From NCBI GenBank assembly GCA_002077065.1, contig NAJO01000019.1, forward strand, positions 372,001 to 436,000: a DNA stretch of 64,000 nucleotides, written 5' to 3'. The DNA is from Cryoendolithus antarcticus (lineage: Eukaryota > Ascomycota > Dothideomycetes > Cladosporiales > Cladosporiaceae). How positions within the stretch are numbered: the first letter of the stretch is position 1; every line of letters begins with the position of its first letter. Positions 1-11,109 of the stretch are shown piece after piece. Made by a program: the position numbers and the translations under genes. Below the pieces are notes generated by a model. The model searched no databases, was not told the DNA's origin, and worked only from the letters and a program-made list of their open reading frames with translations.

Positions 1-3000
1 TGGGAGCATTGCATATCGGATGAGTGTAGTCCAGAGTGACCGCCTACGAACGACACCGGACATGGACTCAATCCCACGTCCGGAAGCGCAGGAAAAGGCA
101 CTACTTCAGAGCGCGCAACTGCCGTCGCGGAGCAGGGCCTCCACAGTAGCAACACCGGTAGTTGATAATTGCCCCTGTCTCTCCACTCCCGGAACGCTCC
201 GCGTGAAACCATGGCTGGCTCCCTGATCCTTCCGCATCTGACAGCTAACGGCCATCAATCCTGATGCTCCCTAGAACCACGAGGTATCGCATGTGGACCT
301 CTTTCCCGGCGTACTTGTAGCTGACATGGCAGACTAGAGTCGCGACCCCGCTAGGCCAGGGGATATCTGAGACATTGTCAGCTCGGGGACCTGCCGGATT
401 TGAAGCCTTGGCTCAAGCAGTGGCTGCAATGTGGACCAAGCAACATGCCTGTTTTGGACTTGGAACCGGAGTGGGAGTTCGTCATAGTGAGGTCCAATGA
501 CAAGTCCGTAATGGTGTGTAGACGACGCTGGTAGTGACTGACTCGTCCAGCCGTGAACGGGAGTAAATCAGCGCTGGAACGCCATCGTGTTCGGGTGATG
601 TGCAGGTATCAGCGTCGTGATTGTATACTTCAGTGGAATCCATGTTGCGATCATGCACGAGGTCGATCTCTGGCGGGACTTCTCATGGTCAACAAGTAAG
701 GTCATCGTCGAGCGGGCCTGTATCGTTGCAATGCAAGGATTATGGGCCTGCTTGGTCCACGCAAGGCAGTAAGATTCTGAAGATGCGCTATTCTGATATA
801 CATCAAGCTGCGACCCTTGTCTATACGAATTAACGAACGAGGCCAAGCTTGGCAGCACCATGTTGTAGCCGGTGTTCGCCCAGCATTGCGCCGTGAGGTA
901 GCGTTATTTCTAGATGCTGTTCGACCAGTAGTGTTCTGTAGCCATTCCAGGCCTGCATATACTGTAAGTGGCATCATGTCGCAAGCATCGGGGATGTATG
1001 CGACCCGAGCCCTTCCTTGTTCACCGCATGTAGACCATATCACGGGTTCTCGCAGTCAACCTGGTTGCTACGTGGCTTGCGTTATGTCGTACTTGCAAAT
1101 ACACACCCAATGTGTTGGCATCGCATTCTGTGCTGCGCTGGTGTAGCGACACCTACGAGCGACCACAGCAGCCCGGGAGATGCGTTACTTCATCGACGGC
1201 GTTGCGAATGCTGACAAGCATGGTATCCATGAGATGCTCTCGTTAGGGTGCCGGCGCCGATTACCATTGCTGGATTAGTCTCGTGCAGATTTGCCGACTC
1301 CTGGTAGGCACCTGCGCACGATTGTCGGCATCGATGTCCAAAAGTCGCAGGATCCTCGTCGCCAGGAAAGCCTCGCCACTCGATTCATGACCACTGCTCT
1401 GCTTGGGCATCAACGTTCAAGGCTGGACGCTGTGCATTCCATTTGCCGTCTTGCAAGCGCCGAATCAGACATGAAGCTAATGCCAGTCGTTCGCGTGGCA
1501 AGTGCATGCCACTTCCTAGTCATCCGCAACAAGGCAAACCCAAACGAGCGCCACTTGGGCTTTACGTGTATGGATCAAGTTGTTGCCAGCATATGTACGG
1601 CAGCTGGACCACAAATGTACTGCACCAACTTGAAGTTGTTCAGGAAGTCTAAAGAGACGGGCAACTCTACTTCATCGGCTTGAATAGATATGTCCGAGCA
1701 CGACATCTTCCTAGGCTTTGGCTAGTGCCGGACGTGCTGCATCGGGCAATAGGTCTTGTATGCGCGCTCGCATTCCATCCGAGTCTGTAGCATCACCGCA
1801 ATGCAGCTGTTGTGCAATGCACTTCGACGAACAGGCTTGAGTGCCAGTAGCAAGGAGAAGCACGGCTGATCAGCAACTGAGGATCTCGCACTCAAGTGAG
1901 GTCTACTCGAGTGGCGCTGTCCAATCTGTTCCACCCAGGGGAAAGGCTCTCCCATATGAACAGTACATGACCCTGCATGCACATGCTGCTGATCATCAAG
2001 AATTCCTAGCAGGAGTGATTTGAGTTGTCCCGGCATGCGCTCATATGGACGAGAAAGATGCGAGGAACGGCCGCACATGGATCTCATGCATTGCACTGCT
2101 TGTCTTTACGTGAAACGCGGGACCTGCAAGTTAACGAACCTGCATCCCGACCATGCACAATGGCCTATCGCAGACACTACAGCGGGAAGAATGTCGGTGC
2201 GAGGGTTCAGTGCTGACAGCTCAGGACGGGCATGTCAAACGTAAACTCAAAGTGAGCGGTTGTCAAAGTCAAACGGACGACACCTACACTCGACGCGGGC
2301 ACAAATCTCGGCAGTTACATATTTGTTACTATCTTGTGTGCGACAATGCCCATCATGTACACAACGGTCTAGACAGAACGTTCATGCCACCAGGTTTGAG
2401 GCTTGCATGTGCAAAAAGGTCAGTGCTTCTCAAACTCCCTGTCATCATTGTAAATTAGTAGAAGGAGTAACCGGCCGAGCTTTAACCCACAATCCGTGCC
2501 TTGTCATCATTCGGAACGAATGGAGCGATGGAATTAGCCGGCTTGCGATCTGCGCTCGAGGTGCCCGCTAGGATCCCCTTCCATCCCCCATTAGTCACCA
2601 CAGCGGCACAGCGAGCGGTATTTCGGTACCAAGACCGGACCCTTGCAGTCGCAATACTGGAGATGATTTTGGAGTAGTTCACGCAACGTCTTGGGCTTTC
2701 TTCTGCTAGCGGAGTCTTCCACGACAGGATCAGCGCCAGGTGCATGTAACAGGAAAGTGCTTTGATTGAATACCGCGCAGCATATCCTTGTCCGGTGAGG
2801 GAGCGCTGATGCGACCCTGTGTAATTCATCACGTTAACTAGTCGAAGCATAGGTTTGCTCTAGTGGCAGCTCCAGCTGTAGTCATTCGACATCTGGTGGC
2901 TTGATAACGCTCACTAATATGCTGTGCGCCGGATCGACTGCCCGCATGCCCATGATCGGCCCAAACATCGCGGTCAAGTAACTCAGATCGCCGCTTTCAA

Positions 3001-3533
3001 GTATATTCCGAGGCAGCGCTGTACGACTGCACTACGATACCCTGACGCCAGAACCACGAATTATCGGCCACGGCTGCAGGACCACCTGCCGGCACGAATC
3101 CCTACCCTCCACTTTGAACGTTGTAGCGCCACCCGTGGGCTGACGTCTCACATCCTCACACGCGGGACGTGCCATTCCCGATGCTCTAGGCATGCCTGTC
3201 GAAGATCGGATCATTCTCACTCTTTCGCATGAAAACAGGCCTAATCGCTTGGGCAGGAAGAAAGACAAGCCGCACGCCACCATTCCGCCAATTGTCCAAG
3301 GCTAGCATTGCCGGCCGTAGATTAAGATTAACGTCCAATATTCAGTATAGGATCACCTGAACACAGAACGGCCGACACGAACGCCGTCCACTGTGATTAT
3401 ATGCGCGTAGAGCCCGCGCTCGACGTCGCGCACCCCACACTCTGTTCGCACCCAGGTTCCGAAGCCACATAACTGGAGCTGGGTACTTCATCGTCTCGCC
3501 TGCCACTTATCCCCAAGCGACTTCGGTTCATCC
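1..3533. other. Gene-poor left end, no supported gene
   Basis: Only short open frames on both strands, the longest about 130 codons (1291-1683). None has a recognisable domain, a convincing exon-intron continuation or a composition like the real genes further right. I see no transposase, reverse transcriptase, long terminal repeat or tRNA. It may be intergenic DNA, eroded repeat or a non-coding transcript; the sequence alone does not decide. Confidence 0.5.
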
Positions 3534-5937
3534 ATGATGGTCGGGCAATATGGGCCGCCAAACCCGCCTTATGGCATATACAACCCCTACGGCGTTGCTG
3601 GCATGATGTCTCCACCCGAGGGCTTTCAACCCGAGCACTTTCCACCCGAGGCCTTCCAACCGAGATTGCATCAGTTACAGACAGTATCTAGCGATAATGT
3701 GGTCAGCTATCAGTCAGAATACGACTCACAACCACTGCCTCCCGTGCCTCCTCGTCCTGCTCCGCGCCTCAACAGAAGACGACAAACTCAGAATGGAGAA
3801 CATGTCAAGCATCGTAGGACCCGTAGTGGGTGCTTCACCTGTCGTCAGCGGAGAGTCAAGGTATGCGCTCCGTTCCTAGCCGCGGACAACAGGCCACTGA
3901 TGCATAGCTAGTGCGATGAGACACGACCAATGTGTGACCGTACGTCAACTGCGAGGTAACGTCAAGGTCAATGGCAGTGTCACTGACTGCCAGTAGGATG
4001 TCGAAAGGGCAAGCGCGACTGCGTCTGGCCCGAGAGCTCTTCCTCGAAATCAGATCGCGGCAGCTCAAAATCCAAGCGATCGACTGAGGATGGCAGTGAC
4101 ACCAGTCAATCGGACTCCGAGAGTGAGCTTGCACCCATCGCAGACGATGACGAGCTTGATGCCGAAGAGGAGAGCGAAATACCGTCTGCCGTTTCGGAAG
4201 GCAAGTCTCGGTTCGCAGAGGATCAGGCGCCCACGACACTTGAACCTCCGTCTTCAGCGACGAAGCCCCCACGCCTCGCACAAGGACGATCCGGGGCTAA
4301 GCAGACGACTAGGGACGACATCACTCAACATCCCAAGTGGGCAGAACTACCCTCGTTCATCAAGTTCTACCTGAAGTACCATCGACAACATCTATCGTAT
4401 CCGCATTACGCTTGGAAGTACGATGGTGGGAACTTCCTCAAAACCACCTTCCTTGAGATTGCTTTGAACTACGAACCCTTACTCTACGCTGTCGTTGCGT
4501 ACGCAGCATACCATCACGCACTCAATCGACCAGAGGGTAAGGTCAAAGACTTCCTGGACACGTACAATCGCTCAGTATCTGCATTGCGTCGATCGCTGGA
4601 GAAAGGCGAGAAGCACAATATCTCGACGTTACTGACCATATTGCAACTTGCGACCATTGAGGTGTGCAACACGATCCACTCCTTCCGTGCCTAGCAGCTG
4701 AAGTGATACTACAGGAATTCCTCGGCGATTGGGTCAATCTACTAAGTCACCAGCGCGCAGCCTACCAAATCATCACAGATCTCTTCACACCACAAACGAT
4801 CACACAGAGCGAGACGCATCGCAAGATCATCGGATGGTACATGCGGTTTGACCTCTTTGCCGCCAACTTGGGCGGCGGTGCAACGGCCATGGGAAGGGAG
4901 TGGTTCAAAGCTTGCGCAGACTTCTACAAACGGCAAGTTCGTGACCGACCAGGCGATAAAGGTGCCATCATAGAAGACTTCTTTGGCACAGCCCGACTGC
5001 TTGCAATCGATACTTCGCAGCTATTCACCGGAAAAGCAGCAGGCCACGCAGGCGACGTCGAATTCAAGCACGGGACCGAGGACATTGCCTCGCGAATGCA
5101 AGGTTTTCGCACAGCGATCGAGGGTGCCTTTACAGACTCGAGTTTCTATGTCAAATCCTTCCCGAACGCACCGCCATTTGATCCCAATGTCGACATCATA
5201 GATTATCACGACCCAGCCTTCTGCTATGCTGGAGATTTGCATGCCATGAACTCTGTGAAGATCGATCACTGGGCCATCCAAATGCTTTTCTACCGCCATC
5301 TAGCCCAGATCCCTGCCATGGCCCACTTGGTGCCTCCAACTGCAGAACTTCAAGAGCTGGCATACAAGAAGTGCAAGATGCTCGAAGCTGTTCGGTACTC
5401 AGATCACGCACCGCCTGGTGCAGTGATCGGCCTCCAGGCGAGCTTGGGTATGGCTGCACTGGCTCTGCATCAAGATAGCAAGCATGTTGACTGGTTCCGG
5501 AATCGATTCGCGCTCATTGAGCGATCAGGGTGAGCTTTGGAAATCATTCCCAACTTTTATGCAGCCTCTGGAGTTTCTGATGCATGTTTTGAATCATATA
5601 CTGACCGTGACAACCCAGATACATCTACCCCAAAACCCTACGTGTGCGCATGAAAGAGTTCTGGGGCGTAGACGTCTCACACTGGTGGTTGGAAAATAAT
5701 GAAGGCTTCCCTGACGTGCTCCGGCAATTGCGAGAATTCATCGACTTCCGTGCGGGCGAGGTATACAGTATCCAAGCGAAAGACACCGACGTCAGGGATA
5801 TGGCAGGTATATTCTCCAAGATGAGCATGGACAACGAATCCGACAGACAGAGTGATGGGCATGAAGATGTGGACAGGATGTGGCTGGACCGTGGCGAAAT
5901 GTATGAGAGTAGCCCTGACGAGCACCTCTTTGGGTGA
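3534..5937 (+). CDS. Zn2Cys6 fungal transcription factor
   Basis: Five exons (3534-3860, 3912-3939, 3997-4661, 4715-5529, 5619-5937) add up to 717 codons plus stop. The binuclear zinc cluster is assembled across two introns: cysteines at about 100, 103, 110, 116, 119 and 126, spaced C-x2-C-x6-C-x5-C-x2-C-x6-C, with basic residues between. Exon 2 is only 28 nt, so the zinc knuckle is easy to miss. Upstream is a Pro/Tyr/Gly-rich segment with a short repeat (PPEGFQPEHFPPEAFQP). Downstream come an acidic Ser/Asp/Glu linker and a helical region (LQLATIEEFLGDWVNLL across the third junction) typical of the Fungal_trans_2 family. It should be a nuclear DNA-binding regulator; target genes cannot be inferred. 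ATG 3534 is followed directly by a second ATG, so the start may be one codon later. Confidence 0.9.
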
Positions 5938-6643
5938 TTGCTGAGCATCTTGGCAGACGATGTCTCGAGCTCGCGGACGACGAAGCCGGCTGACCAGCGC
6001 CAATCGGCGAGCATTGACGCCTGTTCGCCTGAGGCAAAACAAAGGGCATGTGGCATACCGCGTTTTTGACGCCGACGAATATGACTCCATCGGCCTTCCC
6101 AGCTTGGCTATTCCTCAATTTCAATCATCCTGGCGATCTGGACGAGGGTAACGGCTCACAACCACAGTGGATCTTCCGCAGTACGGCGATCTCTGTCTCT
6201 CGACGTGCCCATGTTGAAACACTCGCATACCGGGACCTGCATACACGTGCACAAGCATTAGACATAACCAAATGACCCTTACGGTTCACCATACCGGCGG
6301 AGGCAACGAGAATCGGTTACGAGAGCGCTCGGGAATTTTGACATCGTCAGACTGAACAAGGTACAATATACTTTAGGCTGGTACCCAGTCCGGCCATGAA
6401 GAGGAACAGGATGGGACGGGCTAGAACTTGACCACTCGGAGTCTGTACAAGGCACCACAAGATACGGCAAGGGTCCAGCCGTGCAGCCACGCGGATCTAG
6501 CGGCCGGAATATCAAATCTCTTCTCAAATGTTTCGCACAAGTTCAGCAAGCACGGTCCTTTGTGCTAGCGCTCATTAGCAATGACCATACGGGCAGTAGC
6601 TTTGACGACGATTGATCATCTATCATTGTGCGCCAATACTGCA
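5938..6643. other. Intergenic, convergent gene ends
   Basis: Region between the 3' ends of the zinc-cluster regulator and the minus-strand membrane protein. Several overlapping antisense frames are present but none shows a domain or codon bias. I see only 3'-untranslated sequence here. Confidence 0.5.
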
Positions 6644-8215
6644 TTACCGAAAGACGGCATTGCACCAACCAAGAACGACCCAGCGGACCAGCTTCAACGG
6701 GACTACCACCGGCCAAAGTACCGCTGCGAGTATCTGTCCCAGAGCTGTCGTCAGCTTCCATATTGCTGACACGACTATCAGTACAGCCATCACCTGTCCC
6801 ACAAGAGCAAAAAGCATCCTCATAGCTGCGACTTTCTGCGCGGGACTCGCGTCCGGCGCGGTCAACACTGCAATCATCGCTGGTCTCGGCATCTGATACT
6901 GCGGCGCAAAGAGTCGCAGTAGTGAGATGGAGCTTGCTATGTATGGCCGTAGTTGCGCGTATACATCTGCAATACAGGTGATGAGGTCCCATGCATGTGG
7001 GTCGGCTGCCAGAAAGAGTGGTTGCGTGAGGTTTCGTGCTTGGCTCAGGTTTGAGCATTCGCCAGAATTGGCAGAGTCGCATCCTAGCGAGCATTTTCGT
7101 GTGGTACCGCCATGCCCACGATGTCTGGTCGCTGGATGGATGTGCATCGTGGGCAAGCTGGCGATTTTCGGCGGGACGAGGCGCACTTTTGGAAGCTGGC
7201 TGAGTTGCGTTATGCCTTCGCCAACAAAGTCTTCGATTGAAGTGCTTGAGTCGCCACTGAGCCGCCGTTCTCGAACCTGCGCACGAGCTCCCGCCACCAG
7301 CTTCCTCGAGACAGGCATCAGCGTCGCGTTGGGCGCTCGCGATAGTTGCGTAGGCTTTGTAACTCGGCTCGCACTCGCTCGTCTGGCTGGCGTCTTCGGT
7401 GAAGCGTAGGGCGCCATCAGCACTGCGGCGGACCTCTGCACATCATGGCCATCTGCTTCGTTCAATCTCGCTATCACTACCCCTGGCAAGCGTCTCGGGT
7501 CCCAGCCCTCACCGCTGACTTTACGAGTCTTACGTCGATAGTGCTCGTTCGCTTCGATCTCCTTCGCCGATCGGCCGGGATACATGTAGGGCTGCGGCTC
7601 ACGAGCGGAAGGCATGTTGACCACGAATCGGTCTGCTATGATCTGTCCGGGTGCAGCATGCGTCAGATCTGCTGCGCCAGCTATCGCATCAGTCGTCCGT
7701 GGTGAGGCTGCAGCGTTCATCACGTCATTGAACCAGCCCTTGTCGTCTACTCGCCAGCGCTGGCCGGCGCTAATCTTCCTGCCAACGTTTGCACGACGAA
7801 GCGCAGGCCTAGCTTGTGCATCGAGTGTCGGCGAGTTGTCGCAGGAGCTTAACATCTTGAGCGCTTCTGCCGGCAAGCCAGGCGTGCGAGGTTGTGGTGT
7901 GCCTGCGACACTGGGACTGATAAGGCCAGTACGAGGGTTCGCCGCTCTCGCCGTGAGATAGTCGTCTGAATCTTTCATGCGCATACTTGTGCGTTTCGGA
8001 GTGAGCCTCTTCTTACGTGAAGAAGCTGGAGAGGTGCTGCTGAGTCTTAGGGTGTATTGCTTGAGTAAGGATTTGCGAGCTATGGATCTGAGTCGAGTCC
8101 GTATCCGGAATTCTTTCATGTCCATGGCTAGGTAAGCTGTTGATGCTGGAGGAATGTTCTCCGCTGGCCAGCCAACGATGCCGGTGACTCCCACGTGGCG
8201 ACTTGTCGTGCGCAT
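6644..8215 (-). CDS. Unrecognised protein with C-terminal membrane anchor
   Basis: One uninterrupted frame of 523 codons from ATG 8215. A second ATG pair at 8125 (MDMKEF) is an equally good start and gives a 493-residue protein. The first ~150 residues are very basic and Ser/Thr/Arg-rich (for example SSRKKRLTPKRT), suggesting nuclear or nucleic-acid contact. The middle is low-complexity and probably disordered. The last ~90 residues hold two hydrophobic segments (around MRMLFALVGQVMAVLIVV and LAAVLWPVVVPLKLV). Basic disordered N-terminus plus C-terminal membrane helices would fit an inner nuclear membrane or ER protein, but that is inference. I do not recognise the family. Confidence 0.7.
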   Translation of the reverse strand: MRTTSRHVGVTGIVGWPAENIPPASTAYLAMDMKEFRIRTRLRSIARKSLLKQYTLRLSSTSPASSRKKRLTPKRTSMRMKDSDDYLTARAANPRTGLISPSVAGTPQPRTPGLPAEALKMLSSCDNSPTLDAQARPALRRANVGRKISAGQRWRVDDKGWFNDVMNAAASPRTTDAIAGAADLTHAAPGQIIADRFVVNMPSAREPQPYMYPGRSAKEIEANEHYRRKTRKVSGEGWDPRRLPGVVIARLNEADGHDVQRSAAVLMAPYASPKTPARRASASRVTKPTQLSRAPNATLMPVSRKLVAGARAQVRERRLSGDSSTSIEDFVGEGITQLSQLPKVRLVPPKIASLPTMHIHPATRHRGHGGTTRKCSLGCDSANSGECSNLSQARNLTQPLFLAADPHAWDLITCIADVYAQLRPYIASSISLLRLFAPQYQMPRPAMIAVLTAPDASPAQKVAAMRMLFALVGQVMAVLIVVSAIWKLTTALGQILAAVLWPVVVPLKLVRWVVLGWCNAVFR

Positions 8216-11109
8216 TGTACATGTATATCTGGGTTGGTGGGACTGCAGTGCACATCCAGACAGTACCTGCCATCAAAGTAGTGGCTGCACAAGTTGCGTC
8301 GATATTGCCTCATTCCACCCACGAGCCTGCCTGCACTTGCTCAATGATTCTGGGCGCAGCTACTCGTGTCAGTCCAACTGTCCCCCATCGTGTCCTATCA
8401 CGCCTGTAATTGCACTTTGGATCGATATTGGCAGACTCTCGTCTGTCTTGTACTTGCAGTGTATGCTAGATATGTCGTGATATATGAGAAATTGCAATCA
8501 TGGCGACCTGTCGCATTCTCAGAGAAGTGAAAAAGTCTTGTCTCGCAACGCAGTCTGCGAAGACTACCATGACCGATGTTCGCTGGTATCCGATCAAAGA
8601 GAGGTGACCAAGAAGCGAGTGGTATCTGTACCTTAGCATTGTATGTCATGTGGGAGGTGTCCTTCGCGTAAGCCCTGGCTGACTCGGAAACTAGTGCATA
8701 GGTCTCGTTCAATCTTGCATTGCTAGAGTAAAGAAACAGTGCAGTTGCGCGGCCGATCAAGCTGGCGAGATTGAAAGATCGAGGCTTTAAGAAAAGAGCG
8801 GTTCGGCCTACTCTGACTCGACATGCCTTTTGTCGCCGACACTTTGCTCTCATCAGGGTCGAATCCATCACATGTGCAGACCTTCACGTACTGCGTAATT
8901 ATGCGACTGTATCTTGCTGATTGTGTCTCTCACTCATTATCCTTTCCAGAGGCAATTCGCGGTTCGCCAAAGTCCATGGACGATCGCACTGGACGTGGTG
9001 AATGTGATCTACCATCAATTTTGCGACCGAGTCGGAGTCGGAATCTCACCACTTCTACGTATCAACATGTGCTCTTCGTGTGACCTCCTGCATTTGACCA
9101 ACCTAGCAGTGTCTGGTCATGCCATGGGAGAGGTGCCATGTGATCGCAATCGCGCTAACCTACCATTGCAGTGCACTGTCATGTGACTTGTACGCGCCGG
9201 AAGCATACCGGTATTCTGGTCTGTTTCATCGACATGCGCATGTCGCGTGCGCATGGTCATGCCACGTAATGGCGCAGACGAACTCTGGATCGATCGTAAG
9301 CTTTGTAATAGATCCTAGCTGGAATCACCGGCAGGACGCGGAAGAGCAGCGAGAGCTCCATGCGCCGGCCGCGGTGCTTGAGGTGTAGATGCCATGTCCA
9401 ACTGCTTGCGTGGTCGGGACAGCTTGGTCACTGATCCAGTTCTGGGACCTTGTATTTTCGAATGGTGACTTCCAGCTAACAACCGTCGCAGCGGCGTCTC
9501 CTTAATTCGATGAAGCTTCAGAAGGCAGCTCGGCCCTGTTGAAATCATGTGCCTGTCACGCAGTCTCCGCCAGTGCCCGCGTGGCCGATGAACAGTTTAT
9601 CCAATGCGAAGAGTTGCAAAGCTGATGACCCGCAGGAGGCTCCGACGCGGCACTCTCGGCAGGCCATAAGGCTGAGGTCGTAAATCGCGCAACCGGGCGT
9701 TACAGGTTGAGCCTGTGCGTCTAGCCCTCCGGTGGATTCAGCAAAGGAAACTCGGCACTTTGGAATAAGAGCGGAAATGTAGACCAGCACCCTAGAATAT
9801 CGATGAAAATTCCGTGGCACGGTCGGCGAAAGGCAGTGTTGACTCCGACGCCTTTGGGCGAATGGAAAACTACGTGTACGTGCACCGGCGCCACGATCAA
9901 AACACGAGGACTGCAAGACCGACGCAGAGTGAATTCAAAGGTTCCGCGAGCAACATGCCAGATGCTGGTGAGTCGCGTGAAACGCGCAACCCAGCTGTCA
10001 AGAAATGCTCTCGGTCAGTACAACGTGATTAGGAAACATCTGAGCCTCGGAACTCAATAATCCATAGACATCTGTGCCAAATGGTCATACCAATGCACGG
10101 TCAAGTTTCACAGTCGCTCGCCAATCATGTCCGTACGCACTTTTGTTATTGCCCTGTGGCTGGTCGGACACCGGCTGTTGCCCTGGGCTTCCTTATGATG
10201 TGGATTCGTGAGAAGACAACAAATTTCGCTTCATGGATTGGCCTGCCAAATTGCTTGCTGGGAATAGGGTTTGCGCCTCGCTGTTCTCGCGCATGCGCTG
10301 CAATGTTATGACCTGTCCAGTAAGCAGTATTGGCTATGCTTGAACCATGCGACGAGTCCCAATGGCTCGCGGCATCGCCATCAGCAGTGCGATCTCATCG
10401 GTCGCCAAGAGCTGCAATAGCTGCTGCACCAGTCGATTGCAAAGGCGTTCCCGCAGCTACTGGTGCATGTGCGTCCAGTGCTGCGAATGCTCGAGGACAG
10501 CTTACTGCCACCAGTCAAGCTGCGACAGACGGGCTGGGTGTGCGATAAGGGTAATACTTTGATGCACAACCCCGCCGTTAGAGGCCGACGCGCCGGCATG
10601 CTGGTGGAACGCAAGCTCTTCCTCGCACGGCTTTGACGGCAAGATTACACGCCAAATCAGCGTGACGTTCGTGATACTTCGGCCCTTCTCCACCCATCCT
10701 CCCAACGTTGACTATTCCCCTTTCAGGCACAAAGCGTGGGTGAGCAGAACTTTGAACGTCGTGTGGTACAAGCAGCGTTATTGCCATGCCAATTTGCTAG
10801 ACCCAAATATCGCTCACGGTGCGATGTTGACAGTCATGAACCGTGTGCCCAGCAAGCCTGTTGCAGCGAGTCGCAATAGAGCCGTTGATGATCCTGACCT
10901 TTGGGCCTGTTCGGCCGACAAAAGCACCAGTTGATGCACGCTAGCGGGCGTAGCCGTAGCTAAATCGCCCGGCCCACAGCGTCACTCATCTCCCGCTTCT
11001 TAAGGTAAAGCTCTTCTCTCCTCCTCCACACGCTGTAGCTCGCGATACCGCAACCATCTGCACCACGACAACATTGTAGCGGCCATTTATTTGGGCATCG
11101 CTATCAACG
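8216..11109. other. Long intergenic region upstream of the H+-ATPase
   Basis: About 2.9 kb without a supportable gene. The longest frames (8398-8871 minus, 9545-9916 minus) lack domains and do not join to neighbouring exons. The last ~130 nt before the ATPase ATG contain a pyrimidine-rich stretch around 11010-11030 (ctcttctctcctcctcc), common near transcription starts of strongly expressed fungal genes. Part of the region is therefore likely the ATPase promoter and 5' leader. Confidence 0.45.

Noticed and set aside
1291..1683. 130-codon plus frame as a gene
   Set aside because: Isolated, no similarity to anything recognisable, several overlapping frames of similar length nearby.
8398..8871. 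157-codon minus frame as a gene
   Set aside because: No domain, no splice continuation, and composition unlike the supported genes.
9545..9916. 123-codon minus frame as a gene
   Set aside because: Cys/Arg-rich with no domain and no partner exon; chance frame in GC-balanced DNA is sufficient explanation.
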